Origin: an uncultured Bacteroidota bacterium
GTDB lineage: Bacteria; Bacteroidota; Bacteroidia; Chitinophagales; Chitinophagaceae
Assembly (NCBI GenBank): GCA_903835005.1
Contig: CAILLK010000067.1
Location: forward strand, 1-64,000
Direction of reading: 5' to 3'
Length of the DNA: 64,000 nt
In this document: positions 54,479 through 61,700 of the stretch, piece by piece
Position numbering within the stretch: the stretch's first letter is position 1
Layout of the letters: each line of letters starts with the position of its first letter
The notes under the pieces: generated by a model
Database searches by the model: none
What the model was told of the DNA's origin: nothing
What the model saw: only the letters and a program-made list of their open reading frames with translations
Made by a program: the position numbers and the translations under genes

Positions 54479-55351
54479 ATGCATAAACTGAAAACTTTGC
54501 TTTGTATAAGCACCGCAGCAATTACAATGTCGGCTTTTATATTTACGGTATCCTGTAAAAAAAGTGCCACAACTGCTGAATCTACAGCTACAGCATCAGA
54601 TCAGGCAGTAGCCGAAAAATCGTATTCCGATGCCCAGACCATTTCTGAAAATGCCGTTGCTACCCCAACAAGCATGAATTTCAGAACAACAAAAATATCG
54701 GGTATGCCTTGTGCCACGGTTACCAGCGATACATCCGGAGGAAATACTGTTGTTACTATAAATTTTGGCAGCACAGATTGTACCTGCCGTGATGGCCGGA
54801 CAAGAAGAGGGGAAATAATAGTTACCTACCCCACCGGGCAATGGTTTACTTCAGGAGCAACACGCACCATAACGTTTAGTAATTACTTCCAGGATGATAA
54901 CCAGATTACGGGTACCAAAACAGTAACTTATGAAGGGCTTAATAGTTCTGGTCAGCCTTATTTCGATGTTACCATAAGTGGTACAGTTACTTATCCAGGC
55001 GGTAAAACAATTTCTGTAAACTGGACCAGGACACGAACATGGCTCAGTGGTTTCACCATTTCAGGGACTACACCAGAATGGTCTGTTAATCTGGAATATT
55101 CGGTTTCAGGTAATGGCACCATGACCAACTCAGCCGGACAGTCAGTCGATGTAACTATTGCAGCTGCAACTCCGCTGGTATATTCTCCAACCTGCAAATG
55201 GGCTGAAGCCGGAACCATTTCTTATACACTGGTATCTGATGGCAAAACCCGAAGCGTTAATTTCGGAGCCAATACAGCCCCTTACACTTGCCACGATACG
55301 GCGGTTGTTACACTTGCTAATGGCACTCAGAAAACAATCACATTACCTTAA
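54479..55351 (+). CDS. Lipoprotein of unknown function
   Basis: 290 residues from ATG 54479. Lipobox FTVSCKK near residue 24. The mature part is beta-rich and Thr/Ser-rich (TVVTINFGSTDCTCRDGRTRRGEIIVTYP, TKTVTYEGLNSSGQPYFDVTISGTVTYPGG) and includes a CTCRDG Cys pair and a later Cys pair (YSPTCKWAEAG, YTCHDTAVV). Similar proteins are common in Bacteroidota, with no known role. The frame to 54407 is not used because the signal peptide starts at 54479. It ends at a terminator. Confidence 0.75.
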   Translation: MHKLKTLLCISTAAITMSAFIFTVSCKKSATTAESTATASDQAVAEKSYSDAQTISENAVATPTSMNFRTTKISGMPCATVTSDTSGGNTVVTINFGSTDCTCRDGRTRRGEIIVTYPTGQWFTSGATRTITFSNYFQDDNQITGTKTVTYEGLNSSGQPYFDVTISGTVTYPGGKTISVNWTRTRTWLSGFTISGTTPEWSVNLEYSVSGNGTMTNSAGQSVDVTIAAATPLVYSPTCKWAEAGTISYTLVSDGKTRSVNFGANTAPYTCHDTAVVTLANGTQKTITLP

Positions 55352-55368
55352 TTTAGTCAATGATTTTT

Positions 55369-55402
55369 ATTATAAAAGGCGGACTTTAGTTCCGCCTTTT
55401 AT
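55369..55402 (+). terminator. Terminator of the lipoprotein gene
   Basis: ataaaaggcgga and tccgccttttat form a 12-bp perfect stem, followed by a short T/A tract. Confidence 0.85.
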
Positions 55403-55438
55403 AATTTCAATTTGCCATGTTATCGCTATTTTTACCCG

Positions 55439-55861
55439 ATGGATAAAAGATTCAACATACGCGTATATGGACTTTGGGTTAACGGTCAGAAAATACTCAT
55501 CAACGAAGAGATAATACGCGGCAAAACAATCATCAAGTTTCCCGGGGGTGGTCTTGATTGGGGAGAGGGTACCATTGATGGCCTTAAGCGCGAATGGATG
55601 GAAGAACTTTCAATAAAAATTGAGGTTCTGAACCATTTCTACACAACTGATTTTTTCCAGGCCTCAGCCTACGATAATTCCCAGGTTATCAGCATTTATT
55701 ATTGGATCAAAGCAGATCTGCCGGAAAAGATTGTAAACCACGTATCAAATGAACGAACCTTCTGGCACAGTATCCAAGATATTTCAGCCGATACCTTCAC
55801 CCTGCCCATAGATAAAAAAGTTGGGTCCCTCCTTTCCGAACATTTTCGACCTGTTCATTAA
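55439..55861 (+). CDS. Nudix hydrolase
   Basis: 140 residues from ATG 55439. Nudix box GGGLDWGEGTIDGLKREWMEEL (G-x5-E-x7-REW.EE). The substrate cannot be told. FNIRVYGLWVNGQKILI at the start is the usual first strand. An earlier frame from 55412 adds a poor leader. Confidence 0.82.
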   Translation: MDKRFNIRVYGLWVNGQKILINEEIIRGKTIIKFPGGGLDWGEGTIDGLKREWMEELSIKIEVLNHFYTTDFFQASAYDNSQVISIYYWIKADLPEKIVNHVSNERTFWHSIQDISADTFTLPIDKKVGSLLSEHFRPVH

Positions 55862-56015
55862 TTTTATGCTTCCAGTGTGCCATTTTACTGACATCATGGA
55901 AACAGATTTTTATTTTTGAAAATGGCGTGCTTTAATCTGTCATTTGTAGCGTGTGTTTTTGATGGAGTCCAAACGGCTGGTCTTCAGCCATGATTATAAT
56001 ATCCCGATTAGTATT

Positions 56016-56951
56016 TCATAATCCATGTTTTAATGCCTGTAAATTTCGCATAATGCCTGCCCATTTGGTACGCTTCAGCGGCGAATTTTTAAAGGTTCGG
56101 TTGAAGGTTTCTTCGCTCATTTCTTCCCATTCCTTTAAAGAAAGATTAAGGACCTGATTTATCGGTTTAAAAGATGTCTCCTGTGATTTACGGGCAAAGC
56201 GGTTCCATGGGCAAACATCCTGGCATATATCGCAACCAAACATCCAGCCTTCCATTTTATTTTGTAATTCCCCGGGTATCAGTGCATCTTTCAGCTCTAT
56301 TGTTAAGTATGAAATACATTTGCTTCCATCAACCACAGTGGGCGAAACAATAGCCTGCGTAGGGCAGGCATCTATGCAGCAGGTGCAGGTGCCGCAATGA
56401 TCAGTTGCAAAGGGTGCATCAGGTAAAAGGTCAAGGTCGGTGATGAGAGTGGCGATAAAAAACCAGGAGCCGGTTTGCTTAGTTAGCAGGTTGCCATTTT
56501 TGCCCACCCACCCCAGGCCGCTGCGCACTGCCCAGCTACGCTCTAGCACTGGCGCGCTGTCCACAAATCCACGACCGTTAACCGCTCCAATATTTGTATG
56601 TATATAATTCAGCAGTTCGTTGAGTTTTTCCCTGATTACAAAATGATAATCGGTTCCGTAAGCATATTTGGCAATTTTGGGAGCTGAAGGCAGCTGCACT
56701 GCTGAAGGAAAATAATTGAGCAGTAAAGTAATGACCGACCTTGCCCCGGGTACCAGTTTTCGGGGATCAGTGCGCAGGTCGAAGTGGCGCTCCATATAGT
56801 GCATATTCCCTTGGTATCCGTTTTTGAGCCATCGTTCCAGCCGCACAGCATCTTCATCCAGGTGTTTGGCCACTGCTATGCCACAACTCATAAAGCCTAG
56901 GCGTGTCGATTCCGCTTTTATTAATTGTGTATTTTTTTCTGCTGTGGGCAA
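56016..56951 (-). CDS. queG: Epoxyqueuosine reductase
   Basis: 311 residues. Last step of queuosine tRNA synthesis: reduces epoxyqueuosine to queuosine in tRNA with B12 and two Fe4S4 clusters. N-terminal QueG domain ([31 protein letters not shown]), then [16 protein letters not shown] and [13 protein letters not shown] supply the cluster Cys. Start is TTG 56951; the next ATG removes conserved residues. It overlaps no gene and lies 9 bp after the YigZ-family gene, probably one operon. Confidence 0.93.
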   Translation of the reverse strand: MPTAEKNTQLIKAESTRLGFMSCGIAVAKHLDEDAVRLERWLKNGYQGNMHYMERHFDLRTDPRKLVPGARSVITLLLNYFPSAVQLPSAPKIAKYAYGTDYHFVIREKLNELLNYIHTNIGAVNGRGFVDSAPVLERSWAVRSGLGWVGKNGNLLTKQTGSWFFIATLITDLDLLPDAPFATDHCGTCTCCIDACPTQAIVSPTVVDGSKCISYLTIELKDALIPGELQNKMEGWMFGCDICQDVCPWNRFARKSQETSFKPINQVLNLSLKEWEEMSEETFNRTFKNSPLKRTKWAGIMRNLQALKHGL

Positions 56952-56960
56952 GTTCAGTTT

Positions 56961-57578
56961 CTATATTTCGTGTTCAGCAACTTTAAGAAACACTCCACGA
57001 ATTTCCGAAAGCTTTTTCACAATCCCATCATAATTTACTTTAGGAATTCCTGCGGTTACTGTACAAAACAATTGCAGATCTTGTCTGTATATGGTCGCCT
57101 CTGCTTGTTTCAACAGGTACAACACCTCACCCATGACTGGATAATCGAAGTTGATATTTGTTAGTTCCTCAATCCATTTTTCTGTTGTTGGCGCATTTTC
57201 AAGTGCCAGGTTTGTTGCCGTCTTATAGGCATTGATCAGGCCAGGTACACCAAGTAATGTACCGCCAAAATATCGCACCACTACTACCAGCAAATTGGTC
57301 AGGCCCATGCTGTCAATCTGGCCCAAAATGGGTTTACCTGCGCTGCCTGGAGGTTCTCCGTCATCAACAGCTCTGTATTGTGCTCCGCTGGTTCCTAACC
57401 GATAGGCATAACAATGATGCGCCGCCTTTGGGTGTTCTTTTTTCAACGCCTGAATTTTATCCTTTACGGCTCCGGCAGATAGAACAGGATAGGCGTATGC
57501 CAGGAATTTACTGCCCCTGTCACGGAAATCACCGGTGGCGGCCGATAAAATGGTCTTATACTTGGTGATTTCTTCCAT
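56961..57578 (-). CDS. YigZ/IMPACT-family protein
   Basis: 205 residues. N-terminal UPF0029 domain with the family signatures RDRGSKFLAYAYPV, HCYAYRLG, DDGEPPGSAGKPIL and VVVVRYFGGTLLGVPGLI. C-terminal DUF1949-type ferredoxin-like domain. IMPACT is a regulator of GCN2 in eukaryotes; the bacterial role is not known. It lies ahead of queG on the same strand. Confidence 0.92.
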   Translation of the reverse strand: MEEITKYKTILSAATGDFRDRGSKFLAYAYPVLSAGAVKDKIQALKKEHPKAAHHCYAYRLGTSGAQYRAVDDGEPPGSAGKPILGQIDSMGLTNLLVVVVRYFGGTLLGVPGLINAYKTATNLALENAPTTEKWIEELTNINFDYPVMGEVLYLLKQAEATIYRQDLQLFCTVTAGIPKVNYDGIVKKLSEIRGVFLKVAEHEI

Positions 57579-57678
57579 AGGCAGTTGTTATCTTATGCGA
57601 CCTGATTTATAATTGCTATATATTTAATCGGGTATCAGGCCAGACTGTTTTAATTGACCAACACGGTTTATTTTATTA

Positions 57679-58371
57679 TTACTCTACTGGCTTTGACAAT
57701 ATTTTGTCTATCCTGCTTTTCCCCGGATGGCTGTTTGGTCTTGTGTTTATAAATGTTGTTATAAAGATGGTAAGGCCGATAAGAAACAGGCAGATACCTG
57801 AGAAGCGTTGTACATAAACGATACGGCGAATGGTTAAGAACCTTTTAATTTTCTCAGCCAGGAAAACCTTCGAGAAGTCGACACTTAGAATAATGAGCAG
57901 GCAGGTCGCAAATAGTACTATACGGTAAGAAATTGCTGTATGGGCAACAAGTGTGGCAGCTCCAAGCCAGGTAATCAGTGCACCGGGGTTAAGACTATTT
58001 ACAAGAAAACCCGATAACCATATTTTGAAATATTGTCCGTTGGTAACAATTGTTGGGCTTGCTCCGGGCTGTGTGTTTTTTTGTTTTTTCAGCAAAGTGG
58101 TTAATCCCATTATCATAAGAAGGGCTGACCCACCAAATGCAATGTATTTTTCATAGGGCCTCAGATATTCCAGCCACACAGCAGCTATATTGGCCAGCAC
58201 TACAAATAAAAAATCACTTACCGAAACACCCAGCACAAATGCCAGGCCTGCCTTGTAACTGTAATTCAGGCTGTATTTAATAACTGCAAATAATGTTGGC
58301 CCCACAGATATGGCCATAAACAGGCCTACCAGTATCCCTTTTACTATAGCATCTAAAATAGGTAATTCCAT
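57679..58371 (-). CDS. LysE-family amino acid/metabolite exporter
   Basis: 230 residues. Five to six membrane helices; the first (VKGILVGLFMAISVGPTLFAVI) carries the GxxxxxxPGP-type motif (here GPTLF). Then AGLAFVLGVSVSDFLFVVL and FLVNSLNPGALITWLGAATLV. LysE exporters move amino acids out in exchange for protons. The C-terminal tail is basic. The substrate is unknown. Confidence 0.82.
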   Translation of the reverse strand: MELPILDAIVKGILVGLFMAISVGPTLFAVIKYSLNYSYKAGLAFVLGVSVSDFLFVVLANIAAVWLEYLRPYEKYIAFGGSALLMIMGLTTLLKKQKNTQPGASPTIVTNGQYFKIWLSGFLVNSLNPGALITWLGAATLVAHTAISYRIVLFATCLLIILSVDFSKVFLAEKIKRFLTIRRIVYVQRFSGICLFLIGLTIFITTFINTRPNSHPGKSRIDKILSKPVE

Positions 58372-58640
58372 AATTAATCTGCCCCTGCTAATCTTCCTTA
58401 ATTTATTTATAAGTCATTCTAACCTTTACAAATGTACAAAAGCCATAACAACATTAATAAAACCGTTGAGAATGAATAAACAGCAATAAATATATACAAG
58501 CAGGCTATGGTTTGTTCGCACTGTTTAAAATAGGTTTACCAATATGATTCATTCAATCTTTCAGTCGTTTGCAATGATTAGCTGGTTGGAATTTAAATGA
58601 TTGATTAAAGAAGCTTGCTGCTCATTTACGGTTTCATAAA
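58372..58640. other. Non-coding stretch
   Basis: No gene seen in this A/T-rich 269 bp. It leads into the terminator of the giant T9SS gene. Confidence 0.3.
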
Positions 58641-58644
58641 AAAT

Positions 58645-58683
58645 TAAAAAGGGCCGCTGTAACAACAGCAGCCCCTTTTAATT
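58645..58683. terminator. Terminator of the giant T9SS gene
   Basis: aaaagggccgctgt and acagcagcccctttt pair over AACA with one bulge; the minus strand ends in a T run, 19 bp past the stop at 58702. Confidence 0.82.
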
Positions 58684-58701
58684 TCCAATTACCCCATTTA
58701 T

Positions 58702-61700
58702 TTACTTGCCGATCTTTATTAATCGGGCGCTGGCCTTGCCCGATGAGTTTTCGGCTGTCATAAGGTAAACTCCCGGTACAAGGGTAGAAATATCCATGGA
58801 TACAGATGCACCGCTTATTACATTAATTGGCTGTTCTGCCACTTTCTGTCCAAGTACATCATAAATACAAATGGTCGCTTTTCCTTCAAAATCGGCCATT
58901 GTGATCTTTACCAGGCCACTGCTGGACGGATTAGGTACAATGTTCAGCTTTGTAGGTTTATTTGTCCTGTTATTGATCATTCCAGGTCTGGAATAGGCAG
59001 TCCTTGAGGCTCCTTTATGTTGTATCTGGTGTGTCAGCTTCGTATTGGTCCATTCACTTCCTGTATCGGTAACAGCGAATTGAACCGCACTAACCACACT
59101 GTCAGTTACACTTGTACTGAGTGCTGTGCTTGGTGTTGCGTAAAATCCATAAGGAGGATCTGCTGTCACTGAACTACTCCAGTCACCTTCTACAGATTCA
59201 TAAACAACAGGAAGATATGCCAGGGAATCGTCAAAGGTTAAAGTAACTGGTGTAATTACCAGCATCAGTGAGCCGAATTCCTGGTGGGTATCTGCCTCTG
59301 TCACTTTACCTGTCTGATCTTCTACAACCTGGTGATATCTGGTTACATCGCTCTCACAGGCTATAATCTGGGAAGTGTCATCATCGTCATAGAAGAAAGA
59401 CAAACCGTCACAGGTTAGATAACCACCTACTCTTCTGCCTGTATATATCACATGAGATGTTCCGCCATAATATGTTGTTGCTACTGTTGATTGGCCTATG
59501 ATAAGATATTCTCCATAAGCAGGTACATTTATGGTATACTGATACACAGGAGCGCTGCCTAGTGTTACGGATACCGGTGAACTTACCACTGCATTGGTGA
59601 TCAGCCCTGATGTGCTGCCCCATATAGTTGCATAGTTGGTCTGATCAAAATTGCGCGCTCCTACAACATTTCTGTTATAAACCTTCAGGTTGCTTGCAAG
59701 TGCTGTTTTGGTTACTCCCGGGTGAATGCCGCTACCTGTGGCGTATAAGCCCGAGTATACAGTAATAGCAGCAGACGGTGTTACGGTTACTACCTTAGTG
59801 CTGGTACTGCTGCATCCTCCTGAATTAGATGCGGTTAGAGTGATGGTGTATACAGTTGCACAACAAGGGTTTGCCACACTGATTCCGGATCCGGTTTCAG
59901 AACCGGATATGGTTGCACTCCCGCAATGGTTATGGCCGCAGCGGTGATATGCATTGTGATGACATGCCGACGTGCACGACTGGCCATAATGGTCGCATTT
60001 TGAATTGCAAATATGGCCGCTGTTGTGATGACAATAGATGTTGCAGTGGTGGTCGCCGGTATGTTCATTATCACAAATGTGGCCGCTGTGATGGTGACAG
60101 GTTGATGGGCAGGATACTCCATAATGGTCGCACCCATAACCGCATACGTGGCCGCTTGCGTGGTGGCATTTCACGTCGCATACATGGTCTCCGCCTGTTA
60201 TGGTCCAGCTATAGGTGGTCATGCCTGATGGTCCTGAGAATGTACTTGTGGTGTTTCCCAGCACATTTGTACTTCCGGTTATGGTACTCGATACCGTGGC
60301 AGGTGCACCTACAGTTGCTGATGAGACGACTGTGCAGCTGTGTGCATCGGAAACTGTAACACTATAGGTGCCTGTAGCCAGGCCTGTAGGGTTGGTACTT
60401 GTTGATCCGGAGCTCCATATGCAGGAATAGGCCGATGTTCCGCCGGTTATAGTAGCGGCAATACTGCCATCTGTATTATATCCCGTCCCGTTGCAGGTTA
60501 CATTTGTAGCTGTGGCTGATATAGCAAGTAAACTTGGCTGACCAACAGAGGCAGACCCGGTTGTAGTGCAGCTATGCGCATCAGTTACTGTTACACTATA
60601 AGTTCCGATACCCAGGCTTAATGGATTTGCACTCGTTGCCCCGCCATTCCATGTGTAGGAATAAGAAGCTGTTCCGCCGGTAACCGTAGTGGTAATGCTG
60701 CCGTTGGTATGGTTGCCGCCATTTGATGTGTTGCACGATACATTTACAGAGGTAGCAGTAACTGAAAGTGCTGAAGGCTGACCAACTGTTGCTGAAGATG
60801 TTGCAGAACAGCTATGTGCATCAGTTACTGATACACTGTATGTGGCGGCTGATAGGCCGGTGGGGTTTGCCACGGTGGCGCCGCCGCTCCAGATATATGA
60901 ATAAGTTGGTGTTCCGCCGGTTACTGTTGTTGAAATGCTGCCATTACTATGATTGCCACTATTTACTGAGTTGCACGATATATTGGTTGCTGTTGCGGAA
61001 ACAGCCAGAGATCCGCTGGTTACTGTAACATTCTGTGTTGCAGTTGCGGTATTACCGTGAATATCAGTAACTGTCCAGGTTACAATAGTAGTGCCCACAG
61101 GGAATGCGGAGGGTGCATTATTGGTAACAGATGCAACCCCGCAATTATCATTCGTAACCGGTGTGCCCAGCGTAGCGCCTGCATCCGGCAAGGAAACTGC
61201 ACGGCACCAGCCACTGATTGTTACATTTGATGGAGCAGTGATTGTTGGGTTCTGATTATCATTTACTGTTACTGTCTGAGTTGCTGTTGCCGAATTCCCG
61301 CTGCCATCAGTTACAGTCCATGTTACAATGGTAGTACCAACAGGATAAGTTCCGGATGAATGATTATTTGAAACACTGGCTACACTGCAGTTGTCTGCTG
61401 TTACTGGTGTGCCCAGACTTGAAATTGTTGCGTTGCAGGAACCAGGATTATTGTTTACGGTTATATTTGCTGGTGCTGTAATAGTTGGGTTAACATTATC
61501 AGCTACTGTTATTGTTTGTATAGCTGCGGCTGTGTTTCCGCTGCCATCAGTTACAGACCATGTTACTACATTGGTACCGAGCGAATATGTTGCTGATGAA
61601 TGGTTGTTAACTACACCTGCCACGGAACAATTGTCCCCTGTAACAGGACTACCTGTTGATACACCCGTAGCTGTGCAACCTGAATTTGTATATACTGTTT

